Source: CAVRJC01 sp963721435
Lineage (GTDB): Bacteria > Actinomycetota > Acidimicrobiia > IMCC26256 > DASPTH01
Direction of reading: 5' to 3'
Assembly: GCA_963721435.1 (NCBI GenBank)
Contig: CAVRJC010000012.1
Span: forward strand, 868,001 to 932,000
DNA length: 64,000 nucleotides
Both the position numbers and the translations under genes were made by a program. Shown here piece by piece: positions 17,159 through 26,433 of the stretch (within the stretch, counting starts at the first letter, position 1; each line of letters opens with the position of its first letter). A model generated the notes under the pieces. The model saw only the letters and a list, made by a program, of their open reading frames with translations, made no database searches and was not told the origin of the DNA.

Positions 17159-19214
17159 GCTGGAAGTCGAGCAGGCCTTCGCTCACGTACTCGGGGAAGT
17201 CGTACGACGCGAGCGTGCGCGCGACCTGACCCGGGTAACCGATCCTCGTGCACACGTCAGGGTGGTGGTAGTAGCCCGCGACCACTGCGAACACGATCGC
17301 GTGATACGCGTCACGGTCGTCTCGCTTCAACGTCGCCAGGGCAGCGTTCGCGTCGGTGACCTCGACCTCGAGCGCGCGCGTCACGGCCTGGGCAAGGTCG
17401 GGGCGAGCGGTCAGCACCCAGTCGACGAGGTCGGCGGCGATCCCGACCTCGCGCGCGCTGGGCATGCCGTCGGCGGCGGGGATCATCACGTCGGCGAGCC
17501 GTGCCAGGTTGTCGCGGTGCGCCGCCGTCAACCGGATCGGTCCGGCGGTCGCATCCGCGTCACGAACGCGCGTCGACGACAACGCGACCGCGGTGCCAAC
17601 GGCGAAGTGCCGGCTCGGCTCGGGCACGCGCACGTCACCGCGGTGTTCGATCAAGTGCTCCACCGCGCGCAGGGCCAGCGCGCAGATCGTGCTCGTCGGG
17701 TTCACCGCGCCCGCGGTGACGAACACACTGCCGTCGATGACGCCGAGATTGGGCACGTCGTGGGTCATCCCCCACGCGTCGACCACCGACGTACGCGGAT
17801 CGTCGCCCATGCGCGCGGTCCCGAGCAGGTGGCTGCTGTTGGTCGTCGACAACGGCTCGGTGAACACCGCACCGGCTTCGAGCAGCGACTCGACCGCGCG
17901 CTCGGCGTTCCACGCCATGACCTGTGCGGAGTTGTCGTCGAGCTCGTACGTGAGCGCGGGCGCGGGGATCCCCGACGAGTCGGCAAGGTCCGTCGACAGC
18001 TCGACGCGGTTGTGCTCGTGGGGCTGGTCTTCGCACAACATGATCCACTGCGCGCCGCGCCCGAACCGATCACGTACGAACGCGTGGTGGGCGGCGCCGA
18101 GCACCGGGCTGCGACCGGGCGGCAGCGCCGCGCCCAGCGGCCCACCCGTCGGCGCCAGGCTCCACTTCGACCCGCCGGCGAAGTCGCGCTCGGCCGAGGT
18201 GCCATAGAACTCGAGCGACTGGATCAGCGACCCGAACTGGCCCTGCCAGCTCTCCGTGCTCTCGGGGAAGTAGCCCGCGACGCGCGCGCACGGGTGGAGC
18301 ATGAGGCGCCGCCCGACCAGGCCCGACGAGTTGGCCAGGCCGTCGGGCGCCGCGGCCGTCGCCGACAGGAGCAACAGCCGAGCAGTGCCGACCCCGTTCG
18401 CCGCGCAGAGCACGACCGAGGCCTCCTGCACGTGCTCGCGGCCGTCGGCATCGACCCATTCGGCGCCGGTCGCGCGGCCGCGACCGTCGACCACGATGCG
18501 CCGGCCGCGCGCGCCCGTGACGAGTCGCGCGCCGTGCGCGATCGCGACCGGCCAGTGCGTCAGGTCGGTGGAAGCCTTGGCGCCCTCGTTGCACCCCGAC
18601 GAGCACGTGCCGCGCTGCACACAGGCGTGACGACCGTCGAAGTCGACCGACGCGATCGCGTTGGGCTCCGGCCACCAGTGCCACCCGAGCCGCGCGTGCG
18701 CGCGGGCGAGCAGCAGGCCCGACTTCCCGATCGGCAGCGGTGGGAGCGGTGGGTCCTCACCGGGCGGGTACCGGGGATTGCCACCGAGGCCCGACACGCC
18801 GAAGTCGCGGTCGGTGCGCTCGAAGTACGGGAGGAGCTCCGCGTACGAGACCGGCCAGTCGTCACCCACCCCGGCGAGAGACCGGGTGCGGAAGTCCGAC
18901 GGCAGCAGGCGGGGCCACACCGCGTTGTAGAGGACGGTGCCACCACCGACGCCGTTGAAGTTCCCGATGCCGAGATCGCAGTGGTTGCCGTCGATCGGGT
19001 AGTCCGACGGGGCCTGGCGCAGGTTCGGGGACGACGTCCACTGCTTGCGGATCGTGACTTCCCACTCGGGCGTCGCCCCCGGGAACTCGGCGCGGTCGGG
19101 CCACTCACCCTGCTCGAGGCACACCACCGAGAAGCCGGCCTCCGCGAGACGGCGTGCCGCCACGCCGCCCGACGCGCCCGCACCGATGATCAGCACATCG
19201 GCGGTCCCGGTCAC
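17121..19214 (-). CDS. GMC family oxidoreductase with C-terminal gluconate-2-dehydrogenase-subunit-3-like domain
   Basis: A 697-residue flavoprotein. FAD motif DVLIIGAGASGGVAARRLAEAG at the N-terminus, GVGGGTVLYNAVWPRL for the flavin, and the C-terminal GMC segment SSHLLGTARMGDDPRTSVVDAWGMTHDVPNLGVIDGSVF with the catalytic His region and NPTSTICALALR. From about residue 540 an extra domain (LARLADVMIPAADGMPSAREVGI ... YYHHPDVCTRIGYPG) resembles gluconate 2-dehydrogenase subunit 3. The fusion of both subunits in one chain fits cholesterol-oxidase-like or sugar-alcohol GMC enzymes of actinobacteria. Substrate unknown. GTG start at 19214; divergent from alanine dehydrogenase. Confidence 0.85.
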   Translation of the reverse strand: MTGTADVLIIGAGASGGVAARRLAEAGFSVVCLEQGEWPDRAEFPGATPEWEVTIRKQWTSSPNLRQAPSDYPIDGNHCDLGIGNFNGVGGGTVLYNAVWPRLLPSDFRTRSLAGVGDDWPVSYAELLPYFERTDRDFGVSGLGGNPRYPPGEDPPLPPLPIGKSGLLLARAHARLGWHWWPEPNAIASVDFDGRHACVQRGTCSSGCNEGAKASTDLTHWPVAIAHGARLVTGARGRRIVVDGRGRATGAEWVDADGREHVQEASVVLCAANGVGTARLLLLSATAAAPDGLANSSGLVGRRLMLHPCARVAGYFPESTESWQGQFGSLIQSLEFYGTSAERDFAGGSKWSLAPTGGPLGAALPPGRSPVLGAAHHAFVRDRFGRGAQWIMLCEDQPHEHNRVELSTDLADSSGIPAPALTYELDDNSAQVMAWNAERAVESLLEAGAVFTEPLSTTNSSHLLGTARMGDDPRTSVVDAWGMTHDVPNLGVIDGSVFVTAGAVNPTSTICALALRAVEHLIEHRGDVRVPEPSRHFAVGTAVALSSTRVRDADATAGPIRLTAAHRDNLARLADVMIPAADGMPSAREVGIAADLVDWVLTARPDLAQAVTRALEVEVTDANAALATLKRDDRDAYHAIVFAVVAGYYHHPDVCTRIGYPGQVARTLASYDFPEYVSEGLLDFQLTPGDAPGPSES

Positions 19215-19276
19215 GACGAGGAACGTACTCGGCGCCGTTCGCCGGTGAGAGTGGCCGCGCGGGCGAGAATGAGCAC

Positions 19277-20377
19277 ATGCCCCTGGTCGTCGGCGTTCCC
19301 CGCGAGCTGAAGGAGGGGGAGCACCGCGTCGCGATCACCCCCGACGGTGTCCACGAGCTCCGCGCTCATGACGTGCCCGTGCTGGTCGAAGCCGGCGCGG
19401 GCGCAGGCTCGTCGTTCACCGACGACGACTACGCGCGTGCCGGCGCGGACGTGGTGGCGACTGCCGACGAGCTGTGGGGACGCGCCGAGCTCGTGCTGAA
19501 GGTGAAGGAGCCCCAGCCCGACGAGTTTGCGCGGCTGCGTCCCGGTCTCGTGCTGTTCACGTACCTCCATCTCGCCGCCGCTCCGGACGTTGCCGACGCC
19601 CTGCTGGAGCACCGCGTGACGGGCATCGCGTACGAGACGGTGCAGCTCGAGTCGGGCGCGCTCCCGCTGCTTGCGCCGATGAGCGAGGTCGCCGGCCGGA
19701 TGGCGACCCAGATCGGCGCGCACTTCCTCGAACGCGACCACGGTGGGCGAGGTGTGTTGCTGGGCGGCGCGCCCGGAGTGCGCCCGGCGCGAGTCGTCGT
19801 GCTCGGCGCGGGGAACGTCGGCTGGAACGCGGCGTGGATCGCCCAGGGCATGGAAGCCGAAGTGCTCCTGCTCGACAAGAGCCTCGACCGCTTGCGCTTC
19901 GTCGACCAGATCCACCGCGGCCGGATCATGACGCTCGCGAGCACGCGGCTCGCAGTGGAACGCGCGGTGACGGAGGCCGATCTCGTGATCGGGGCGGTGC
20001 TCGTTCCCGGCGGGCGCGCGCCGGTGCTGATCACGGACGGCGCGGTGCAGAGCATGAAGCCCGGTGCGGTCATCGTCGACTGCGCGATCGACCAGGGCGG
20101 CTCGGTCGAGGGGATCCGCGAGACGTCGCACACCGAACCGGTCTACGAGCACCACGGCGTCCTGCACTATGCGGTCGGCAACATCCCCGGCGCGGTGCCG
20201 CACACATCGACGTACGCGCTGACCAACGCCACGCTCCCGTACGCGGTCGCGCTCGCGACCCTCGGCGTCACGGCCGCGACGGAACGCGACTCCGAGCTCG
20301 CGTCGGGCGTGAACACCATCGACGGACGCGTCATGAACCCCGCGGTCGCGGAGGCCCTGAACCTGCCCCTGGGTTAG
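19277..20377 (+). CDS. ald: alanine dehydrogenase
   Basis: NAD-dependent interconversion of alanine and pyruvate plus ammonia; 366 residues, the usual length. VGVPRELKEGEHRVAITPDGV opens the protein, KVKEPQPDEF carries the pyruvate-binding Lys, SEVAGRMATQIGA is conserved, and the NAD site is VVVLGAGNVGWNAAWIAQGM. The substrate His lies in VLFTYLHLAAAP. It converges with the TIGR03086 gene with a 4-nt overlap. Confidence 0.93.
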   Translation: MPLVVGVPRELKEGEHRVAITPDGVHELRAHDVPVLVEAGAGAGSSFTDDDYARAGADVVATADELWGRAELVLKVKEPQPDEFARLRPGLVLFTYLHLAAAPDVADALLEHRVTGIAYETVQLESGALPLLAPMSEVAGRMATQIGAHFLERDHGGRGVLLGGAPGVRPARVVVLGAGNVGWNAAWIAQGMEAEVLLLDKSLDRLRFVDQIHRGRIMTLASTRLAVERAVTEADLVIGAVLVPGGRAPVLITDGAVQSMKPGAVIVDCAIDQGGSVEGIRETSHTEPVYEHHGVLHYAVGNIPGAVPHTSTYALTNATLPYAVALATLGVTAATERDSELASGVNTIDGRVMNPAVAEALNLPLG

Positions 20378-20943
20378 GGGGTGCGGCCGGTGAGCGCGGC
20401 GAGGCGGTCCGCCTTGGGCGCGTCGGCGGAGATCGCGACTTCCTCGGCGACCAGGCCACCCGCGCGCATGTTGGGGAGCATGGCCTGCGCGAGCTCGTAC
20501 GCCGCGTCCAGCACCTCGGGGTCGAGCTGCATCGTCTGACCGGTGCCCTTGGCGAGATCCCACGTGTGCGTGGCGACGTCGAAGATCGCGATGTTGATGG
20601 CCATGCCCGCGGGCATCTCGCCGAAGGGCAGCTTGACCATCTTCTCGGCGGCACCGGGCTCGTCGAACGCGTCGAGCGCCGCGGCCGACGCGGCCCGGAA
20701 CGCGCCCTTGTAGTCGCTCCCGAGGTTGTCGCCGGCCATCACTTCACCGAGCTGCTCGTCGGACATCGAACCGTCGCGCACGCACACCGCGAACATCGTG
20801 GCCCCGCCCGTGATGTGGTTCAGCACGTCACGCACGGTCCACTCGTCGCACGGCGACGGGTTGTCGAGCTGCGACGGCTCGATGCCGTCGACCACCCGGT
20901 TGGTCTCGCCGAGCACCTTGGTGATCATCGTGACCTGATCCAT
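20374..20943 (-). CDS. TIGR03086 / maleylpyruvate-isomerase N-terminal (DinB-like) family protein
   Basis: A 189-residue four-helix-bundle protein. LDNPSPCDEWTVRDVLNHITGGATMFA holds the conserved family motif with metal-ligand His, and FDVATHTWDLAKGTGQ the second His. Actinobacterial members are numerous; a few act as mycothiol-dependent transferases or isomerases, most are uncharacterised. The start at 20943 is supported by a strong Shine-Dalgarno sequence (AGGAGGGG) 5 nt upstream. Confidence 0.85.
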   Translation of the reverse strand: MDQVTMITKVLGETNRVVDGIEPSQLDNPSPCDEWTVRDVLNHITGGATMFAVCVRDGSMSDEQLGEVMAGDNLGSDYKGAFRAASAAALDAFDEPGAAEKMVKLPFGEMPAGMAINIAIFDVATHTWDLAKGTGQTMQLDPEVLDAAYELAQAMLPNMRAGGLVAEEVAISADAPKADRLAALTGRTP

Positions 20944-20983
20944 GAGACCCCTCCTACGCACTTCCTGCACACTGCGAACTCCA

Positions 20984-21967
20984 CTATGACGTCTCTTCGC
21001 TCCCGCGGACCAGGCGGATCATTTCTTCCGGGCTCACCGACCCGGCGCCCCACTGCTCACGCGCGGCTTGGTTGGCGAGTCGTTGGAGCGCGGCGTTGAC
21101 CGGCGTGGGGACGCCGTGGAGCCGACCCAGCATGACGATCTCGCCGTTCAGGTAGTCCGCCTCGATCGACCCGGTGCCGCGCGCCAGGCTCTGCCACGAT
21201 GACGCGCCCGGCCGGGACTTCCCGCCGCCCGGCTCCCAGCGGATCACGTCGCCGCGCCGAGCTCGGTCTTCCTCGCGGTCGACGAACGGGATGCCCGCGG
21301 CGTCGAGGCACGCGCGGGCTTCTTCGCGCGCTTCCTTGTCGAGCTCGTTGCCGCGCGCGCCGGGCCCGCACAGCGCGTCGAGCGCGTTGCTGAGGTTGTT
21401 CATCAGCTTCCCATACTTCCACCGCATGATGTCGGGTCGCGGGACCGAGTGGAACGTCGCGGTCGTGACTGCGTCGCTGACCGCCTCGGCGCGCGCGTCG
21501 ACACCGTGCGGGTACCGGCCGATGTCGAGGATGCCGCTCACGGGCGCCGAGCTCGCCTCCACGATTCCCGGCTCGAGGTGCACCGCGGGGCACATCACGC
21601 ACATTCCGTAGACGTTCGCGAACCAACGCAACGCAGTCGGCTCGTTGGCGACGCCGTTCTGCACCGACACGACTCCGATCGTCGGCGGGGCGACCGCGGC
21701 GAGCGCGCGCACCGCGTCCGCGGTGTGTTGGCCCTTCATGCAGAGGAAGACGACGTCGTCGGCGCGGAACTCGATCTCATGCGGATCGCCGACGGCGTCG
21801 GCGTGCACCGTGACCTCGCCGAGGCGCGACTCGATGCGCAGGCCGTCGGCCTGGATCGCGGCCAGGTGAGCGCCGCGGGCGATGAGCACCACCTCGTGGC
21901 CCGCCTCGTGCAGCCGCCCGCCGAGCACCCCGCCGATCGCACCTGCGCCGTACACCACGAACCGCAC
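20984..21967 (-). CDS. 2-dehydropantoate 2-reductase family protein
   Basis: A 327-residue NAD(P)-dependent ketopantoate reductase fold. RFVVYGAGAIGGVLGGRLHEAGHEVVLIARG is the Rossmann start, VFLCMKGQHTADAVRAL and VVSVQNGVANE follow, and KYGKLMNNLSNALDAL carries the catalytic Lys region. ADYLNGEIVMLGRLHGVPTPVNAAL closes the ApbA/PanE C-domain. In this acyl-CoA neighbourhood it may serve another 2-oxo acid rather than pantothenate synthesis. GTG at 21967 is directly before the Rossmann strand. Confidence 0.85.
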   Translation of the reverse strand: MRFVVYGAGAIGGVLGGRLHEAGHEVVLIARGAHLAAIQADGLRIESRLGEVTVHADAVGDPHEIEFRADDVVFLCMKGQHTADAVRALAAVAPPTIGVVSVQNGVANEPTALRWFANVYGMCVMCPAVHLEPGIVEASSAPVSGILDIGRYPHGVDARAEAVSDAVTTATFHSVPRPDIMRWKYGKLMNNLSNALDALCGPGARGNELDKEAREEARACLDAAGIPFVDREEDRARRGDVIRWEPGGGKSRPGASSWQSLARGTGSIEADYLNGEIVMLGRLHGVPTPVNAALQRLANQAAREQWGAGSVSPEEMIRLVRGSEETS

Positions 21968-22063
21968 GGCTGCAGCCTGCCATGACCGGAACGCCACGTG
22001 CGCAGCCGGAACCGACGTGACAGAATGCGGTTTCAGCCTGGGGGAAGGTTCCGGGGGGAATCT

Positions 22064-22736
22064 GTGGATTCGTCGAACAGCGGGTGGCGGGAGCGTGTGC
22101 TCGCGCGCCTGACGACACCCGACAACGGGGCGACGACCGAGCGGGCGCTCGACCGTCGCGCAGCGTGTGATCGACGCGGCGCGGGAGCTGCTGCTCGAGA
22201 CCGGTGGGCCGTCGTTCACCGTGCCCGAGCTCGCCAAGCGCGCACGCACGTCGCTCGCGACGCTGTACTCGTACTTCTCGGGCAAGGACGAAGTGCTGCT
22301 CGCGGTGATCGAGGTGGCGGCGCGCACCAGCCGGACCAGCGCCGATCCCGAGCTCGACCTCCTCACCGACCCCCTGGCGCGCCTGCAACGCGTCGTGCAA
22401 CGACCGATCCTCCGTACCGGCGAGGTCGGCGGACGCGCCGGCCTGATCTTCTTCCGGGAGGCGTGGCGCCTGGCCGAGATCTACCCGGAGACGCTGCAGT
22501 CACTGACCGACCCCGCGACGATGCAACTGCAGCTCGAGCTCGACGCCTCCGTGGCCGCGGGGATCGCGGTGTCGAACGACACCTACCGCGATGCGATGAA
22601 CATCCGGCTCTTCGTGTGGGCGCTCATCCAGGCGATGCAGGTCGGCTGGGGCGACGACTTCCAGATGGTCGCCGACGACGCGTGGGAGTTCTGCTCCCGC
22701 GCGCTCGCGATCCGCCAACCCAGCCCCGCGCTCTGA
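22064..22736 (+). CDS. TetR family regulator (frameshift in N-terminus)
   Basis: A GTG at 22064, preceded by GGGGGGAA at ideal distance, opens SSNSGWRERVLARLTTPDNGATTERALD; near 22155-22160 a one-base shift joins this to QRVIDAARELLLETGGPSFTVPELAKRARTSLATLYSYFSGKDEVLLAVIE, the TetR helix-turn-helix. The ligand-binding part has helices up to residue about 220 (GLIFFREAWRLAEIYPETLQSL). Without the shift only a start inside helix 1 (22167) would be available. Convergent with the thiolase-like gene, so it probably controls the acyl-CoA cluster that follows. Confidence 0.78.
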
Positions 22737-22746
22737 CCCGGTGCGG

Positions 22747-23856
22747 TCAGCTCTTCTGGAGCACGTGACCACAGATGCCGGACGAGACCATCACGGTCTC
22801 GACACCCGCGACCTGGTTCACCGCGGTGCCGCGCAACTGACGGACCGCTTCGGTGATGAGGTTCATCCCGTGGATGTATGCCTCCCCCATCAGCCCGCCG
22901 TTGGTGTTCACCGGGAGGCGACCGTCGATGCGGATCTCGCCGTCGGCAATGAAGTCCTTCGCCTCACCCGGCTTCACGAACCCCTGGCGCTCGAGCGCCA
23001 TGAACACCTGCGGGCTCATCGCGTCGTAGATCATGGCGGCGTCGATGTCGTCGGGCCCGACACGGGCGGCGGCGTACAGGGAGTCGGCCATGTTGCGCTC
23101 GCCGATCGCCTGGGCCGCGCCGAGCACGACCGCTCCTCCTTGCTTGCAGTCGCGCGCGCGTTCCGCGCTCGTGACCACGACCGCGACACCGCCGTCGCTC
23201 TCCTGGCAGCAGTCCAGGAGGCGCAGGACCGGTTCGACGATCCACCGTGAGCTCTGGTGGTCCTCGATGGTGATCGGCTTCTCGTAGAACCATGCGTTCG
23301 GGTTGCGCGACGCGTAGTCGCGGATCACCACCGAGTACTCGCCGAAGTCGCGGTTCGTGTAGCCGTGCTCCTCCATGTACGGGAGCAAGTTCAACGAGAG
23401 CGTGGCCATCGGCGACATCACACCGAAGGGCAACATCCAGTTCGTGTGGTTCCACCCGGTGCCGCGCACGGGCTCCTCGGTGGTGGCGCGCGCGCGACCG
23501 AAGCGCCGGCCGGAGCGCGCGTTCAACGCCCGGTAGCACACCACGACCTCGGCGGCGCCCGCCGCGATCGCCGATGCCGCGTGCAGGATGGTGCCCGCGG
23601 CCGCGCCCCCTCCGTGCGGCACGCGCCCGCTGTAGCCGAGCGCGCGGATGCCGAGCGTGCGCATGAGGTCGTTGTCTTCGGTGGGGTCGATGGTGAACGT
23701 GACCATGCCGTCGACGTCGTCGGTGGTGAGGCCGGCGTCGTCGAGTGCGGCGAGCGTCGCCTCCGCCGTGAGCTGGAGCTCGCTGCGCCCCGAGCTCTTC
23801 GAGAACTCGGTCTGGCCGATCCCGACGATCGCGGTCGTGCCGCGCAGCGAGGTCAC
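22747..23856 (-). CDS. thiolase-like / lipid-transfer protein (SCP2-thiolase family)
   Basis: A 369-residue protein of the non-condensing thiolase branch. TTAIVGIGQTEFSKSSGRSELQLTAEATLAALDDAGL is the typical start; GGGAAAGTILHAASAIAAGAAEVVVCYRALNARSG and the C-terminal VNTNGGLMGEAYIHGMNLITEAVRQLRG follow. The classical nucleophile Cys of thiolases is not obvious in the usual place, whereas SGICGHV near the end is retained. Such proteins pair with DUF35 proteins and act in side-chain degradation of steroids or in ketone chemistry. Start GTG 23856 overlaps the CoA-transferase stop (GTGA). Confidence 0.82.
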   Translation of the reverse strand: MTSLRGTTAIVGIGQTEFSKSSGRSELQLTAEATLAALDDAGLTTDDVDGMVTFTIDPTEDNDLMRTLGIRALGYSGRVPHGGGAAAGTILHAASAIAAGAAEVVVCYRALNARSGRRFGRARATTEEPVRGTGWNHTNWMLPFGVMSPMATLSLNLLPYMEEHGYTNRDFGEYSVVIRDYASRNPNAWFYEKPITIEDHQSSRWIVEPVLRLLDCCQESDGGVAVVVTSAERARDCKQGGAVVLGAAQAIGERNMADSLYAAARVGPDDIDAAMIYDAMSPQVFMALERQGFVKPGEAKDFIADGEIRIDGRLPVNTNGGLMGEAYIHGMNLITEAVRQLRGTAVNQVAGVETVMVSSGICGHVLQKS

Positions 23857-26300
23857 GCGGCACCGGCTCCGTGCCCGAACTGCGAAGGCGCGCCGTCGAA
23901 CGAAACCCCGGAGGCGATGAGCTCGTCGATCTCGGGTGCGGTGAGGCCGATCGACCCGAGGATCTCGCGAGAGTGCTGCCCCAAGCGTGGTGCGGGCCCG
24001 GGAACCCGCGCCGGCGTGTCGGAGAGCCCGACCACCGGCCCGACCGGGCCGTCGGCGAACACGTTGCTCGACACCTCGGCGGGAACGCCGTGGTCGTCGA
24101 GGAGCTCGCGCCACTCCGCCGCCGGGCGTTGCGCGAACACGGACTCGAGGATGCGGGCCAGCGCGCCGTCGTAGATCGCGCGTCGGGCCGCGGTCGTGAA
24201 CAGCGGATCGCGCGCGAGCTCGGGCCGACCGATCGCGGGGGCGAGCCCCGCCCACTGCGCGTCGTCGACGCACGCGAGGCAGAGCCAGTTGTGGTCAGAG
24301 GCCTCGTACAAGCGGTACAGCGCCGAGAGCCCGAGCTGCATCGCGTCGAGGCGAGGCCGCGGGGCCGGCGTGCCGTCGGCATCGACGAACGCGTACGACG
24401 CCGACAGCAGGCACGCCTTCATGATCGCGGTGCCGACCTTCTGGCCCTCGCCGGTGCGCGCGCGGTGATAGAGCGCTTCGATGATGCTGATCGCGCTGAG
24501 GTAGCCGTTGCCGAGGTCGCCCATCGACGTGCCGAAGAACGGGCGACCGCCGTTCGCGCACCCGCCGTCTTCCCATTCCTGACCACCGAGCGCGGAGCCC
24601 GCTTGATCGGTGCCCGGGAGGCGGAGCGCGCTGCGCGTCTTGTCGAAGCCGAAGCTCTGGCAGTAGATGATGCGCGGGTTGACGGCGCGGAGCGACTCGT
24701 AGTCGATGCCGAGCTTCTCGGGCGTGCCGTAGCGCATGTTGTGCGCGACGACGTCGGCCGTCTTCACCAGCTCGTGGAGCACCGCGAGGCCACGCTCGGT
24801 CTTGAGGTCGAGGACGACGCTGCGCTTGCCGAAGTTCGCGCTCTGGCCCATCGCGGTGTGCAGCCACCACGAGTCGTGCGGCGCGTTCACCTTGATGACG
24901 TCGGCGCCGAGGTTGGCGAGCTGCACGTTCGCGAACGGGCCCGCGAGCGCGACACCGAGGTCGAGCACGCGGATGCCCTCGAGCGGACGCGCCAGGCTCG
25001 AGCCGGCTTGGCGTTCAGGCACGGAGCCGGCTTGCCGTTCAGGCACGGAGCCGGCTTGCCGTTCAGGCACGGAGGACGCCTCGGCCTTCACGGCGACGGT
25101 GTGCTCGCCACGTCGGGGCGCGGGGCCCTGCACACGACCCGGGGTGAGGCCGAAGTCCTGGATGACGCCCACGTGCCGGATCGGCCCCAGCTCGGGGTCG
25201 AGCACCTCCACGACGCAGCCGTCGTCGAGGCACAGCGGGTCGATGAGCGCTTCCTCCGGCGCGCGTACCGGCTGCACGCCTTCCTTCACACGCGCGCCCC
25301 ACGCGACCCACTCCTCGGCAGTGAACTTCTTGAACGCCTCCACCATCAGCGGGAAGTAGTAGAAGATCTCGACGATCGCGTCCGGCTGCATGCCGATGCG
25401 GTTGGGGTCCTGCATGCGGCTCGCGTAATCGGCCGCCGGGGCATCGTCGAGCTTGCCGTACTCCGCGGCCTGGATGATGGTGAGCGGCTTCAACGCCCAC
25501 TGGTGCACCCACCGGCCGTCGGCGCACTCGAACAGTCCCTTGGGCGCGCCGCGCATCTGCATCCAGCTGCCGGCGATCGGCGCGCGCGACGAGTTGGGGT
25601 CGCTGGCGCGCCCTTCGGCGTTGGCCGCGGCCTCCTCGGGAGTGATCTGACGGGGTGGCGCGAGCGATGCCTCGACCCACTGGCCGCGACCAGTGGTCTC
25701 GCGCGCGAGCAACGCGGCCGCGATGCCCATCGTCGCCTGGTAGCACGCGGTGATGCTCAACCACGGCGACGACACGAACAGCGGTCCCTCCGTGCGCGCG
25801 CCCTGCTCCGCGCCCTCGGGGATCTCGATCGGCGGCAGATCGAAATCGGTCGCGCTCATGATCCCGCCGCGTTGCGCGAACTGGCTGCCCGTGCGCGCCG
25901 CGACCAATGCCTCGTACGCGGGCCGCTGCTCGTGCACGTTGCCGCGCCCGTAGCCGGTGATCGAGCAGTACACGAGCCGCGAGTTGTGCGCCGAGAGCGT
26001 GTCGAAGTCGATGCCGAGCCGCGTGGTGACACCGGGTGTGAAGCTCTCGAGCACGACGTCGGCGTCGGCGACGAGCGCGAGCAACGCGGCACGGTCGCCG
26101 TCGTCGGTGAGGTCGAGCACCGCGCTGCGCTTGCCGCGGCTCCAGACGCGCGTGCCGGCGTAGTCGTCGAACGGGCCACCGTCGGGCCGCTCGATCTTGG
26201 TGACCTGCGCGCCCTGGTCGGACAGCAGCATCGAGGTCATCGGCCCCGCGATCCCCCACGACAGGTCGAGCACCTTCAGGCCATCGAGCGGACCAGCCAT
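23853..26300 (-). CDS. double CaiB/BaiF (class III) CoA-transferase, two domains fused through a repeat-encoded linker
   Basis: An 815-residue protein holding two FrcCaiB domains. Domain 1 starts LDGLKVLDLSWGIAGPMTSMLLSDQGAQVTKIERPDGG; domain 2 starts about residue 435 with LEGIRVLDLGVALAGPFANVQLANLGADVIKVNAPHD and includes FGKRSVVLDLKTERGL. The linker near 405-430 is three copies of SVPERQAG produced by the dispersed DNA repeat. Fused pairs of such CoA-transferases are known in actinobacteria; the linker is what is unusual. The catalytic Asp of each half (YCSITGYG and YCQSFGFD regions) is visible. Likely moves CoA between acyl acids in the operon with the thiolase-like protein. Confidence 0.88.
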   Translation of the reverse strand: MAGPLDGLKVLDLSWGIAGPMTSMLLSDQGAQVTKIERPDGGPFDDYAGTRVWSRGKRSAVLDLTDDGDRAALLALVADADVVLESFTPGVTTRLGIDFDTLSAHNSRLVYCSITGYGRGNVHEQRPAYEALVAARTGSQFAQRGGIMSATDFDLPPIEIPEGAEQGARTEGPLFVSSPWLSITACYQATMGIAAALLARETTGRGQWVEASLAPPRQITPEEAAANAEGRASDPNSSRAPIAGSWMQMRGAPKGLFECADGRWVHQWALKPLTIIQAAEYGKLDDAPAADYASRMQDPNRIGMQPDAIVEIFYYFPLMVEAFKKFTAEEWVAWGARVKEGVQPVRAPEEALIDPLCLDDGCVVEVLDPELGPIRHVGVIQDFGLTPGRVQGPAPRRGEHTVAVKAEASSVPERQAGSVPERQAGSVPERQAGSSLARPLEGIRVLDLGVALAGPFANVQLANLGADVIKVNAPHDSWWLHTAMGQSANFGKRSVVLDLKTERGLAVLHELVKTADVVAHNMRYGTPEKLGIDYESLRAVNPRIIYCQSFGFDKTRSALRLPGTDQAGSALGGQEWEDGGCANGGRPFFGTSMGDLGNGYLSAISIIEALYHRARTGEGQKVGTAIMKACLLSASYAFVDADGTPAPRPRLDAMQLGLSALYRLYEASDHNWLCLACVDDAQWAGLAPAIGRPELARDPLFTTAARRAIYDGALARILESVFAQRPAAEWRELLDDHGVPAEVSSNVFADGPVGPVVGLSDTPARVPGPAPRLGQHSREILGSIGLTAPEIDELIASGVSFDGAPSQFGHGAGAA
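25011..25074 (+). repeat. dispersed 20-nt repeat, 3 tandem copies in CoA-transferase linker
   Basis: Copies at 25011-25030, 25035-25054 and 25059-25074 (last one truncated), core CCGTTCAGGCACGGAGCCGG with CTTG spacers, exact 24-nt period. In frame within the gene and located exactly between its two domains. Confidence 0.9.
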
Positions 26301-26320
26301 GTCCCTCCTCCCCCTGCTCT

Positions 26321-26384
26321 CCGTTCAGGCACGCAGCCGGCTCTCCGTTCAGGCACGCAGCGCTCCGTTCAGGCACGCAGCCGG
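26321..26384 (+). repeat. dispersed 20-nt repeat, 3 copies in divergent intergenic region
   Basis: Copies at 26321-26340, 26345-26360 (truncated) and 26365-26384, all of the variant CCGTTCAGGCACGCAGCCGG. They occupy most of the spacer between the divergent CoA-transferase (start 26300) and DUF35 gene (start 26434), where promoters for both would be expected. Confidence 0.88.
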
Positions 26385-26433
26385 TCGTCGTAATGTACCT
26401 CCATCAGCACCGGACCGAGAGGGGCCCACGGCG

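Noticed and set aside
22747..24382. Longer frame extending the thiolase-like gene upstream
   Set aside because: The extension is Arg-rich and antisense-like within the CoA-transferase; the GTG at 23856 with its GTGA overlap is the natural start.
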